Part shown: piece by piece, positions 25,735 to 33,216 of the stretch
Layout of the letters: every line of letters begins with the position of its first letter
Position numbering within the stretch: the first letter of the stretch is position 1
NCBI GenBank assembly: GCA_902491765.1
Contig: CABUIY010000020.1
Coordinates: 1-33,216, forward strand
DNA from: an uncultured Collinsella sp.
GTDB taxonomy: Bacteria; Actinomycetota; Coriobacteriia; Coriobacteriales; Coriobacteriaceae
Direction of reading: 5' to 3'
DNA length: 33,216 nucleotides
Notes under the pieces: model-generated
Database searches by the model: none
What the model saw: the letters and a program-made list of their open reading frames with translations, nothing else
What the model was told of the DNA's origin: nothing
Translations under genes and position numbers: made by a program

Positions 25735-27516
25735 ATGACGATCACCGAAATCGACGAGAAGTTCATGCGCGAGGCGCTGGCGGAGGCGCGCGACGCCGCT
25801 GCGGTGGGCGAGGTGCCCATCGGAGCCGTAGTAGTGCGCTCGGGCGAGGTTGTCGCGAGGGCGCATAATCGCCGCGAGCTCGACCAGGATCCTTCGGCTC
25901 ATGCCGAGTTTGCGGCCGTGTGCGCCGCTGCCCAGGCGCTTGGCCGTTGGCGCCTTTCCGACTGTACGGTCTATGTGACGTTGGAACCCTGCTGCATGTG
26001 CGCGGGTCTTATGGTCAACGCGCGCGTGGGACGCTGCGTGTATGGCGCGAGTGATGCCAAGGCGGGCGCGTTGGGATCCCTATACGATTTGAATGCCGAC
26101 TCGCGCCTGAATCATCGGTTTAACGTGACGGCTGGGGTCCTGGCGGATGAATGCCGCGAGCTGCTGAGTAGCTATTTTGGCGGTCTGCGCGGAGCGGGCG
26201 GCGCTGATTGCGGTTGCGGGGCCGATCTTGAGGCGCATGCCGCTCATGCCGAGGCGCTTGCAGGTGCCGGTGAGGATGTTGGCACGGCGGTTGACTTTGG
26301 TCCTGCGTGCCGTCGGCCTCGCCGTGTGCTGCTGGCGATTGATTCCTTTAAGGGCAGCGTGTCGAGTGCGCAGGCGGAGGCGGCGGTTGCCGAAGGCGTG
26401 CGCCGCGTTTGGCCCGATGCCGAGGTGCGCGCATTGCCGCTGGCAGATGGTGGCGAGGGAACGCTCGATGCCATCGCCGCGCGCGGTGGCGAGCTCTCGA
26501 CCTGTGAGGTTGCAGGCCCCTTGGACTATCGCGTGTCTGCCCGGATGCTGGTGGACGACGAGCACGACTCGGCTGTAATTGAGATGGCCGAGGCGGCGGG
26601 TATTGGGTATTCACCCTGCACGAAATCGGCGGCGCTTGCGGCTTCGACCTATGGCGTGGGCGAGCTCATACTTCGCGCGGTCCGCGCGGGGGCAAAGACT
26701 ATCTATATTGGTCTGGGCGGCAGTGCCACCAACGACGGTGGCGCCGGCATGCTGCAGGCGCTGGGTGCCCACCTTGTTGATGAGTGTGGCTGCAATATCG
26801 CCCCCGGTCTCGCGGGCCTTGAACATGTGGCGAGTATCGATTTGACACCAGCGCTTCGGGTACTGAATGGCGCGCGTCTTGTGGTGCTTTCCGATGTCGA
26901 GAATCCGCTCGTGGGGCGCCGCGGTGCACTGGCAGTGTTCGGTGGACAGAAAGGTCTGCCGACGGGGGATGCCGAGGCCCTGGGCAAGTACGACAGCTGG
27001 ATGGTCGGTTACGGCCGCCTGCTCGATGCGGCGATTACCGGGGTGCGGGCTCAGGGGTTGTTGCGCGTGCCCGAGGGTGCACGGACATTTGGTTCGGTGC
27101 TCGGCGTGCCCGGTGCCGGTGCTGCCGGCGGCCTGGGTGCCGCGCTGCTGGCGCTCGGTGCCGAGTTGCGTTCGGGCGTGGAGACGGTGCTCGATCTGAT
27201 TGGGTTTGACGAGCGCGTACGCGATGTCGACCTGGTCATTACAGGCGAGGGTAATATGGACGAGCAATCCGCCGCCGGTAAGGCACCGGTGGGCGTGGCC
27301 CGTCGTGCGAAGCGATATGGCAAGCCGGTGGTCGCCGTCGTGGGCGGTCGTGCCGACAACCTGGATGCGGCGTATGGGCAGGGTGTCGACTTAGTTCTGC
27401 CGGTCTGTCGCAGACCCATGCCCCTTGACCAAGCGCTCGACCCCCAGGAAGCCACAATCAACCTCATCTGCGCCGGTGAAGCCGCCGCCCGATCCTACGA
27501 CTTTGGCCGTATCTAA
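25735..27516 (+). CDS. tadA: TadA tRNA adenosine deaminase fused to glycerate 2-kinase
   Basis: One continuous frame of 593 residues. Residues 1-150 are a TadA-type deaminase, converting A34 to inosine in tRNA-Arg. They carry the zinc and proton-shuttle HAE (56-58) and PCCMC (85-89, zinc ligands Cys86 and Cys89). A Gly/Ala-rich linker (about 150-195) leads to a complete GarK/GlxK-type glycerate kinase (about 197-593). That half starts AIDSFKGSVSS (201-211) and includes GLGGSATNDGGAGML and TGEGNMDEQS. It phosphorylates glycerate to 2-phosphoglycerate. Both halves look intact, and no stop, frameshift or internal ribosome site is evident. I chose the ATG at 25735 (GGAAGG upstream). tadA next to the SRP RNA also occurs in other bacteria; the fusion is the oddity. 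Confidence 0.88.
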   Translation: MTITEIDEKFMREALAEARDAAAVGEVPIGAVVVRSGEVVARAHNRRELDQDPSAHAEFAAVCAAAQALGRWRLSDCTVYVTLEPCCMCAGLMVNARVGRCVYGASDAKAGALGSLYDLNADSRLNHRFNVTAGVLADECRELLSSYFGGLRGAGGADCGCGADLEAHAAHAEALAGAGEDVGTAVDFGPACRRPRRVLLAIDSFKGSVSSAQAEAAVAEGVRRVWPDAEVRALPLADGGEGTLDAIAARGGELSTCEVAGPLDYRVSARMLVDDEHDSAVIEMAEAAGIGYSPCTKSAALAASTYGVGELILRAVRAGAKTIYIGLGGSATNDGGAGMLQALGAHLVDECGCNIAPGLAGLEHVASIDLTPALRVLNGARLVVLSDVENPLVGRRGALAVFGGQKGLPTGDAEALGKYDSWMVGYGRLLDAAITGVRAQGLLRVPEGARTFGSVLGVPGAGAAGGLGAALLALGAELRSGVETVLDLIGFDERVRDVDLVITGEGNMDEQSAAGKAPVGVARRAKRYGKPVVAVVGGRADNLDAAYGQGVDLVLPVCRRPMPLDQALDPQEATINLICAGEAAARSYDFGRI

Positions 27517-27526
27517 AACCCATCCC

Positions 27527-27604
27527 CTCGATAAGTTGCGGTGAAATACGGAGTGTTTTTGCCTTTAAGGGGCCAATTCAGTCCGTATTCCACCGCAACT
27601 TCGA
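27527..27604. repeat. Long palindromic repeat (AAGTTGCGGTG family)
   Basis: The arms read CTCGATAAGTTGCGGTGAAA and, inverted, CTCGAAGTTGCGGTGGAATA, continuing into ACGG in both. The arms flank a loop of about 30 bp. A 16-base part of one arm recurs at 3548-3563. It directly follows the TadA-kinase gene and may also act as a terminator. Confidence 0.8.
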
Positions 27605-27652
27605 GAATGGCCATTCGAGGTTGGCTGCCTTGGGTCTCGAGCCGGACCGCCT

Positions 27653-27812
27653 GCCACGAAAGGCGGCCATCTACTACGTTAAACCGGCCACCCTCGACCA
27701 TTCCGGGATTTGCAAAAATAAAACCGCAGGTAGAGAGCTTGCCGCTATTCGAAAAAGCACGCTATGGTTGACCCCTGCGACCAAAACGTAGTAGATGGGC
27801 CCTTTTCGTGGC
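27653..27812. mobile_element. MITE-like element with 28-bp terminal inverted repeats
   Basis: The left arm begins GCCACGAAAGGCGGCCATCT and the right arm, inverted, begins GCCACGAAAAGGGCCCATCT; both end CTACTACGTT. About 104 bp lies between them, with no gene. I see no clear target-site duplication. Confidence 0.7.
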
Positions 27813-27841
27813 GCAGCGTCAGACCAGTCTTTTTGGAACGG

Positions 27842-27910
27842 GGCTATTTTGGCTACTTGCCGATCTGATTGCCCGAGTAGTCAAAAAAGCTCCGTCCCAA
27901 ATTAGCCACC
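27842..27910. repeat. GCTCCGTCCCAAATTAGC element, relative of 15087-15125
   Basis: It shares CCGTCCCAAATTAGC and the flanking GGCTATTTT-like segment with the hairpin at 15087-15125. It abuts the SRP RNA promoter. The arms pair less well here. Confidence 0.5.
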
Positions 27911-27939
27911 TTGCCCTGTCGAGCAGGAGCAGGTAAGAT
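27911..27939 (+). promoter_or_regulatory. Promoter of the SRP RNA
   Basis: TTGCCC (27911-27916), a 17-bp spacer and TAAGAT (27934-27939) end 7 bp before the predicted RNA 5' end, an ideal distance. Confidence 0.8.
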
Positions 27940-27946
27940 ATACCGA

Positions 27947-28069
27947 GCGCCTAGCGCGTTCGATGGGTTCGGATGACGACATGTTCCGAATCTGGTCAGG
28001 TCCGGAAGGAAGCAGCCATAAGGAGCCTCTGTCGGGCATCCGGATCCATCGAGCGCACGGGCGCTTTTT
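27947..28069 (+). ncRNA. ffs: Small bacterial signal recognition particle RNA (4.5S type)
   Basis: The invariant core GGTCAGGTCCGGAAGGAAGC begins at 27994. It is enclosed by a long stem: GCGCC...GCGCGTTCGATGG on the left pairs with CCATCGAGCGCACGGGCGC on the right. The RNA is about 118 nt and ends in TTTTT (28065-28069). It binds Ffh for co-translational membrane targeting. The size is the small, Alu-less form. Confidence 0.95.
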
Positions 28070-28076
28070 GGTGCCG

Positions 28077-28183
28077 CGGCTACCCGCCAGTGCCGGCAGG
28101 GCGCTTGGTGTCTCGCTGGTGCTCGGCTGCGCCTGCGGGATCGCTCGACTACCAAACGCCCTGCCGGCACTCGCGGGTAGCCG
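28077..28183. repeat. Long inverted repeat with 33-bp arms
   Basis: Arm 1 (28077-28109) starts CGGCTACCCGCCAGTGCCGG. Arm 2 (28151-28183), inverted, starts CGGCTACCCGCGAGTGCCGG, and 31 of 33 positions match. The loop is 41 bp. It begins just after the SRP RNA T-run. No gene is present between it and the ABC operon at 28395. Confidence 0.8.
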
Positions 28184-28394
28184 ACCAAAACCGCCTGAAA
28201 GGTCACATTTATCTGATAATTGAATCCCTGGCGTTATGCCGCTCGCTGGCGTTGCCAAAACATCGGCTGCTACATGCCTTGGGCGCTAGCGACCGTCGCC
28301 CTTACATCTGTAACGAGTTGCTTACGCATCTCCAGGGCTCTCCGTACTATCATGAATCAGATTGAAGAGAGATGATGATAGGGAGCGCCTATAC

Positions 28395-30257
28395 ATGATT
28401 GAGCTGCTCAGGCGTTTTGGTGGTAAGTTTCGCCGGTATATGGTGGTTGGTCCTGCGTGCAAGCTGATCGAAGTGATCTTTGACCTGCTGACGCCGCTGG
28501 TGATTGCCCAGATGATCGATAAGGGCATTGGCTCGCACGACGTGAGCGCCGTTATCCACTACGGCATGGTACTTGCCGCTATGGCCGTGATCGGCATCTC
28601 GTTTACGCTCGTCTGCCAAAAGATGGCGGCGCTCACCTCGCAGGGCATGGGCACCGACATTCGCGGCGCACTCTACAAACACATCAACAAGCTGAGCTAT
28701 GCTGAGCTCGATCGCTTTGGCACGCCGTCGCTCATCACGCGCATTACCAACGACGTCAACCAGGTGCAGCTCGCCGTGGCGCTGGGCGTGCGTATGCTCA
28801 TCCGCTGGCCTTTCCTGGCGGTGGGCTCCATGGTCGCGGCCCTCGCCATCGACCTTAAGCTCGGCATCATCTTTTTGATTTGCACGCCCGCCATCGGCTT
28901 GGTGTTTTGGTTTGTCATGGCGCGCTGCATCCCGTACTACAAACAGCTGCAGGCGAAGCTCGATCGCATTGCGCTCATTTGCCGCGAGGGGCTTTCGGGC
29001 GCTCGCGTGGTTCGCGCCTTCGTGCGCGAGGACCACGAGCGCGAGCGCTTTGCCCAAGCTGCCGATGACCAGGCCCATACCGCCATCGCGGTGGGCAAGC
29101 TCTCGTCGGTCCTCAACCCCGTCACGTTTTTGGTGATGAACCTGGGCGTGTGCGCCATCCTGTGGGTGGGCGGCATCCAGGTCAGCGTGGGCGAACTCAC
29201 ACAGGGCCAGGTCATGGCGTTTGTGAACTACATGACGCAGACGCTCACCTCTATCGTGTACGTCGCCAACCTGGTCGTGGTCTTTACCAAGGCGAGTGCG
29301 AGCGCGTCGCGCATCAATGAGGTGCTCAATTGCGTGCCGAGCATCACCGACGAGGACAACGAGCCGGTCGCACTGCCCGAGCCGGGCAATGTCGCTCCAG
29401 TTCCTGCGCTGAGCTTGAGTCATGCGGGCTTCTCGTTTGGCGCCGGCGCGGCCAATGCTGTCAACGATTTGACGCTGGAACTCCCGCTGGGCAAAACACT
29501 TGGCATTATCGGCGGTACAGGCAGCGGTAAGTCCACGCTTGTCTCGCTTATCCCGCGCCTGTACGATGCGAGCGCCGGCAGCGTGAGCGTGATGGGCGCC
29601 GACGTGCGCGCCTGGCCGCTCGACCAGCTGCGCCGTGTGGTCGCGACCGTCCCACAGCGCGCGTCGCTGGTGAGCGGCACCATCCGCAGCAACCTGACCT
29701 GGCGCGATGAGGCGGCAACCGACGAGGAACTCTGGGCGGCACTCGACATGGCGCAGGCGAGCGAGTTCGTGCGCAACAAGCCGCAGGGGCTCGATGCCCC
29801 GGTCGAGGCCGGCGGCAAGAACTTCAGCGGTGGCCAGCGTCAGCGTCTGACTATCGCGCGCGCCCTGGTGGGCTCGCCGCAGGTCCTAATCATGGACGAT
29901 TCCGCGTCGGCGCTCGACTTTAAGACCGATGCGGCGCTTCGCCATGCCATTCGCGAGCGCAGCGTGCGCGGTGCCGCCGAGGGCGGGCTGCCGCTGACCA
30001 CGGTGATTGTGAGCCAGCGCGTCTCGACCGTGCGCGACGCCGACATGATCTGCGTACTCGATCACGGATCGGTTGCGGGCCTGGGCACGCATGACGAGCT
30101 GTATGCAAGCTGCCAGCTCTACCGCGAGATTTGCCAGTCGCAGCTGCGCCGCGAGGAGCTCGAGGGCCAGCAGGGGAGTGCAGCGCCCGCGTCCGCCCCA
30201 AGTCCCTCGTCCGCCCCGGTCGCCTCCGCATCCGTCTGCGCAAAGGAGGGCTGCTAA
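28395..30257 (+). CDS. ABC exporter subunit A (second system), non-canonical ATP site
   Basis: A 620-residue half-transporter: membrane domain (about 15-310), then nucleotide-binding domain. Walker A is GGTGSGKST from residue 373; the signature is NFSGGQRQR. Walker B is IMDDS with Asp at 502 in place of the catalytic Glu, and the switch His is Gln541 (VSQR). The C-terminus has a low-complexity Ala/Pro/Ser tail (about 585-620). This is the same degenerate pattern as the first system's subunit A. GGGAG precedes the ATG at 28395. A TACTAT -10 box (28345-28350) with a weak -35 lies upstream. No regulator is adjacent. Substrate unknown. Confidence 0.94.
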   Translation: MIELLRRFGGKFRRYMVVGPACKLIEVIFDLLTPLVIAQMIDKGIGSHDVSAVIHYGMVLAAMAVIGISFTLVCQKMAALTSQGMGTDIRGALYKHINKLSYAELDRFGTPSLITRITNDVNQVQLAVALGVRMLIRWPFLAVGSMVAALAIDLKLGIIFLICTPAIGLVFWFVMARCIPYYKQLQAKLDRIALICREGLSGARVVRAFVREDHERERFAQAADDQAHTAIAVGKLSSVLNPVTFLVMNLGVCAILWVGGIQVSVGELTQGQVMAFVNYMTQTLTSIVYVANLVVVFTKASASASRINEVLNCVPSITDEDNEPVALPEPGNVAPVPALSLSHAGFSFGAGAANAVNDLTLELPLGKTLGIIGGTGSGKSTLVSLIPRLYDASAGSVSVMGADVRAWPLDQLRRVVATVPQRASLVSGTIRSNLTWRDEAATDEELWAALDMAQASEFVRNKPQGLDAPVEAGGKNFSGGQRQRLTIARALVGSPQVLIMDDSASALDFKTDAALRHAIRERSVRGAAEGGLPLTTVIVSQRVSTVRDADMICVLDHGSVAGLGTHDELYASCQLYREICQSQLRREELEGQQGSAAPASAPSPSSAPVASASVCAKEGC

Positions 30258-32117
30258 ATGAATCCGTATACTTCTTCCGGTTCGGTCGCCACGATGACGG
30301 CCAACGTGTCCGGCAACGATAACCTCAGCGACTTGGGTGACGGCCCGCGTCAGCCCGGCGACCCCGAGCGCTACCCCGTGGGCGCGGTGACTCGCCGTCT
30401 GCTGGGCTACGTTCGTCCGCACCGCATTTCGTTTGCGGCGTCGTTTGTGAGCGCCGCCATCTCGGTGATCTTGCAGCTCTATACGCCCATCCTCATCGGC
30501 GAGGGCATCGACCTGATCATTGCCGCCGGTCAGGTGAACTTTGACGCGCTGCTGCCGCTTGTCACCAAACTCGCGCTCGTCGTGGTAGGTGCCGCGGCCT
30601 TCCAGTGGCTGCAGGGCTATTGCGTCAACCGTCTGTCCTACGAGACGGTGCGCGACATGCGCGTGGAGGCAAGCGACAAGCTCAGCCGCATGCCGCTCAG
30701 CTTTATCGACAGCCATGCCCACGGCGACCTTATGAGCCGTGTGGTCAACGACGTCGACCAGGTGGGCGACGGTCTGCTGCAGGGCTTTACCCAGCTTTTC
30801 ACCGGCGTTATCACCATCGTTGGCACGCTCGCGTTTATGCTCTCCATCAACCTGACTATGACACTTGTGGTGGTGCTCGTCACGCCGCTTTCCATTTTTG
30901 CAGCCGGTGCCATCGCCAAACTCTCCAACAAGAGCTTTACGGCGCAGCAACGCATTCAGGGTCAGCTTGGCGGCCATATCGAGGAATACGTGGGCGAGCA
31001 GAAGCTCGTGGACGCGTTTGCCTATGGTTCCAACGCCCAGCAGCGCTTCGATGCTCTCAACGCTGAGCTCTACGCGGCAGGTGAGCGCGCGCAGTTTATG
31101 GGTTCGCTCTCTAACCCCGGCACGCGCTTTATCAATAACATCATCTATGCCGTGGTCGCTGTGATCGGCTGCGTGGGCGTGATCACGGGCGTGCCGGCGG
31201 CGCTTACGGTGGGCGGCGTGCAGATTTTCCTGTCCTATGCCAACCAGTACACCAAGCCGTTCAACGAGGTTACCAACGTCATTACGCAGATCCAGACCGC
31301 GTACGCCTCGGCGCGTCGCATGTTCGCGCTGCTCGATGCGCGCGAGCAGGAGCCCGACGCGTCGGATGCCGGGGAACTTGCCGCCCCGCAGGGCGAGGTG
31401 ACCTTTGAACACGTGGACTTTAGCTATGTGCCCGACCGCAAGCTGCTGCAAGATATCTGCATCGAGGCCAAGCCCGGCATGCGCATTGCCCTGGTCGGCC
31501 CCACGGGCTGCGGCAAGACGACGCTCATCAACCTGCTGCTGCGCTTTTACGATATCGATGCCGGCCGCATCGCGGTCGATGGCAAGGCTTCGCGCGACTA
31601 CACGCGCTCGAGCCTGCGCCGTGCCTTTGGCATGGTGCTGCAGGACACCTGGCTGTTCGAGGGCACGGTGGCGGACAACATCGCTTACGGTTGCCCAGGA
31701 GCTACGCGCGAGCAGGTCATCGAAGCCGCCAAGCGCGCGCACGCGCACAAGTTTATCGTGCAGCTGCCAGGCGGCTACGACACGGTGATTGGCGAGGACG
31801 GCGGCACGTTTAGTCAGGGCCAAAAGCAGCTGCTGTGCATCGCGCGCGTCATGCTCACCGACCCGGCGATTCTGCTACTGGACGAGGCGACCTCGAGCAT
31901 CGATACCCGCACCGAGCTGCAGGTTCAGGCGGCATTCGACGAGCTCATGGCCGGCCGCACAAGCTTTGTCGTGGCGCACCGCCTGAGCACCATCCGCAAC
32001 GCCGATTGCATTCTGGTCATGCGCGACGGCCAGATTATCGAGCGCGGCACGCACGACGAGCTGCTAGCGGCAGGCGGCTTCTACGCCGAACTCTACCGCA
32101 GCCAGTTTGCCCAGTGA
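30258..32117 (+). CDS. ABC exporter subunit B (second system), catalytically intact
   Basis: A 619-residue half-transporter starting directly after the stop codon of subunit A, with GGAGG 8 bp before the ATG. After a short N-terminal extension (about 1-40) come the membrane domain (about 45-350) and nucleotide-binding domain. Walker A is GPTGCGKTT from 414, the Walker B is LLDEATSSID with Glu543, and the switch His is H574. The signature is TFSQGQKQ, the non-canonical partner signature. It should form one competent ATP site with subunit A's SGGQ. Sequence similarity to 18656-20650 suggests an old duplication of a whole pair. No strong terminator is seen directly after it. Confidence 0.94.
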   Translation: MNPYTSSGSVATMTANVSGNDNLSDLGDGPRQPGDPERYPVGAVTRRLLGYVRPHRISFAASFVSAAISVILQLYTPILIGEGIDLIIAAGQVNFDALLPLVTKLALVVVGAAAFQWLQGYCVNRLSYETVRDMRVEASDKLSRMPLSFIDSHAHGDLMSRVVNDVDQVGDGLLQGFTQLFTGVITIVGTLAFMLSINLTMTLVVVLVTPLSIFAAGAIAKLSNKSFTAQQRIQGQLGGHIEEYVGEQKLVDAFAYGSNAQQRFDALNAELYAAGERAQFMGSLSNPGTRFINNIIYAVVAVIGCVGVITGVPAALTVGGVQIFLSYANQYTKPFNEVTNVITQIQTAYASARRMFALLDAREQEPDASDAGELAAPQGEVTFEHVDFSYVPDRKLLQDICIEAKPGMRIALVGPTGCGKTTLINLLLRFYDIDAGRIAVDGKASRDYTRSSLRRAFGMVLQDTWLFEGTVADNIAYGCPGATREQVIEAAKRAHAHKFIVQLPGGYDTVIGEDGGTFSQGQKQLLCIARVMLTDPAILLLDEATSSIDTRTELQVQAAFDELMAGRTSFVVAHRLSTIRNADCILVMRDGQIIERGTHDELLAAGGFYAELYRSQFAQ

Positions 32118-32237
32118 GCAAGCCCGTGGTGCAAATTAATCAATCGACAGACGGTGGTTTACATCTGTCACGTTAGTACTAAGATATTCATCTAATAAAT
32201 TGCATTAGTGGCTTTAGTTTTGGGGGAAACGAGCAAC

Positions 32238-32795
32238 GTGACTATGACATGCTCTTTGGTGGTCAACAGCAAGAGCGGTAATACCAGGATGGTTTCGGGT
32301 GCGATCAAGCGCACTCTGCAGGCTGCGGGCGTTGAGTTTGTCCATGCCGCGGCGTTGAGCGACGATGCGGATGCAGATCAGGTTGCGCTCGAGGCGCAGG
32401 GCGCCTGCGCGGCCGACACAGTGCTCGTCGGTTTTTGGTGCGACAAGGGCGCGTGCACGCCTTCGGTCGCGGCGTTGCTTTCCGCCTTGCACGGCAAGCG
32501 CGTCTTTCTGTTTGGCACCTGCGGTTTTGGGGCCGACCAGAGCTATTATCAGCAGATTATCGATCGTGTGACCTCCAATTTGGCTGAGGATGCCGAGCTT
32601 GCGGGTTGGGCGATGTGCCAGGGCAAGATGGGCCCTGCCGTAAAGCAGCGCTACGAGGCCATGCTCGAGCAAGATCCCGACAATGTCCGCTTTAAGATGC
32701 TGCTCGATAACTGGGTCGCCGCAAAGGATCACCCCACCAAGGAAGATCTGGACAACATGGCTGCAGCCGCCAAAAAGGCCGTGCTGGGGGAGTAG
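32238..32795 (+). CDS. Flavodoxin-family protein
   Basis: A 185-residue protein with the flavodoxin-like fold. The FMN-phosphate loop is NSKSGNTRMV (about 9-18), followed by a VLVGFWCDKG segment and VFLFGTCGFG (about 90-99), with a helical C-terminal extension (GWAMCQGKMGPAVKQRYEAML and beyond). Such proteins carry electrons or reduce quinones and other acceptors. The C-terminal motif recalls BilS-type flavodoxins linked to gut bilirubin reduction, but no bilR-like gene is in view, so this is only a weak resemblance. I chose the GTG at 32238 (GGGGGAA upstream); an ATG two codons on and a GTG at 32208 are alternatives. Confidence 0.82.
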   Translation: MTMTCSLVVNSKSGNTRMVSGAIKRTLQAAGVEFVHAAALSDDADADQVALEAQGACAADTVLVGFWCDKGACTPSVAALLSALHGKRVFLFGTCGFGADQSYYQQIIDRVTSNLAEDAELAGWAMCQGKMGPAVKQRYEAMLEQDPDNVRFKMLLDNWVAAKDHPTKEDLDNMAAAAKKAVLGE

Positions 32796-32837
32796 CTTCG
32801 CCGCTCGCGGTCCTTCGCGCAAAACAATACAAATGTG

Positions 32838-32866
32838 AAAGCCTCGAAATCCTCGAGGCTTTTTTC
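32838..32866 (+). terminator. Intrinsic terminator after the flavodoxin-family gene
   Basis: AAAGCCTCGA pairs with TCGAGGCTTT around a short loop and ends in TTTTTT. Confidence 0.92.
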
Positions 32867-32887
32867 TTGACACTCGCTGGCGCAACC

Positions 32888-33178
32888 GTGGCAAGCATTT
32901 GGGGTGACATTTTCCATCACCCCGATGACGAGACCGTCCTAGACGACACGCTCGCATGCGTTCGCTGGATGTATCGCCAGATGGAGTACGGCTGTCAAAA
33001 GTATCCGGGTTTCTTTACGCATCACTCGCTGAGTTTTATGCAGCAAGACACTGCGGACGGCAAGCGCCGCATGCATCATGCCTGGCAGCATATCCTCGAC
33101 CAGCTTTGCGTGGTGCTCAAGCGTGATCCTCGGGTACGCCCGGACGCCTTTACCGATCAGTTGTTAGCGTCGGAATAA
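32888..33178 (+). CDS. Small uncharacterised protein or gene remnant
   Basis: An open frame of about 96 residues, rich in His, Trp and Met (CVRWMYRQMEYGCQKYPGF). It begins just after the preceding terminator. No start codon has a good ribosome site: the GTG at 32888 is one choice, a TTG at 32867 and an ATG at 32969 are others. No family is recognised. It may be a real small gene with a poor start or the 3' part of a broken one. Confidence 0.4.
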   Translation: MASIWGDIFHHPDDETVLDDTLACVRWMYRQMEYGCQKYPGFFTHHSLSFMQQDTADGKRRMHHAWQHILDQLCVVLKRDPRVRPDAFTDQLLASE

Positions 33179-33216
33179 TTTAGCCAAATATAGTCGGCCG
33201 AGATTGACCAATCCCG

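Noticed and set aside
29886..31823. 645-residue antisense ORF over the second ABC pair
   Set aside because: It spans the end of one ABC gene and most of the next with biased, His/Arg-rich composition; no ribosome site or family resemblance.

Overview
The window looks like a chromosomal segment of a gut Coriobacteriia, most likely Collinsella. The grounds are high GC, Actinomycetota-style gene versions, many overlapping antisense ORFs typical of high-GC DNA, and protein families I associate with Collinsella. The genus is an inference; no rRNA is present to confirm it. There is no prophage, CRISPR array or complete transposase. Most of the window is housekeeping and transport genes, interrupted by short palindromic repeats and one accessory-looking gene.

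Layout. 0.1-3.3 kb: an EF-G-like factor with eroded GTPase motifs, then a convergent exported NucA-type nuclease. 3.3-5.8 kb: an AT-rich regulatory region with about ten copies of TCTCTCTAAA/TTTAGAGAGA ahead of an AlbA_2/HATPase/winged-helix regulator, the module being flanked by two direct copies of a 45-bp hairpin repeat. 5.8-11.7 kb: larE, a HAD phosphatase, a LacI-type regulator divergent from glmS, and a GntR/FCD regulator. 11.9-16.3 kb: a YeiH-type membrane protein, a degenerate NtrC-like regulator, a single-pass membrane protein, a nitroreductase and a small conserved-looking protein. 16.4-20.7 kb: an operon of a MarR regulator and a heterodimeric ABC exporter, with a clear promoter and two operator-like direct repeats. 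20.8-23.7 kb: cysE, a DedA protein and ilvE. 23.9-25.7 kb: a MITE-like element, lemA, a TetR regulator and tRNA-Ser(UGA). 25.7-28.2 kb: a TadA-glycerate kinase fusion, a cluster of palindromic elements and the small SRP RNA with its own promoter. 28.4-32.1 kb: a second heterodimeric ABC exporter. 32.2-33.2 kb: a flavodoxin-family protein and a small uncertain ORF.

Themes. The two ABC pairs are both asymmetric: the first subunit has Asp instead of the catalytic Glu and Gln instead of the switch His, while the second is catalytically intact. Two proteins, the EF-G-like factor and the NtrC-like factor, keep a fold but have lost nucleotide-binding signatures. Several unrelated hairpin repeats share a GGGAC(A/G)G core, suggesting a family of mobile, REP-like palindromes. 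The most unusual items are the iterated operator array upstream of the AlbA_2 regulator, the TadA-glycerate kinase fusion next to the SRP RNA, and the nest of palindromic elements around that RNA.
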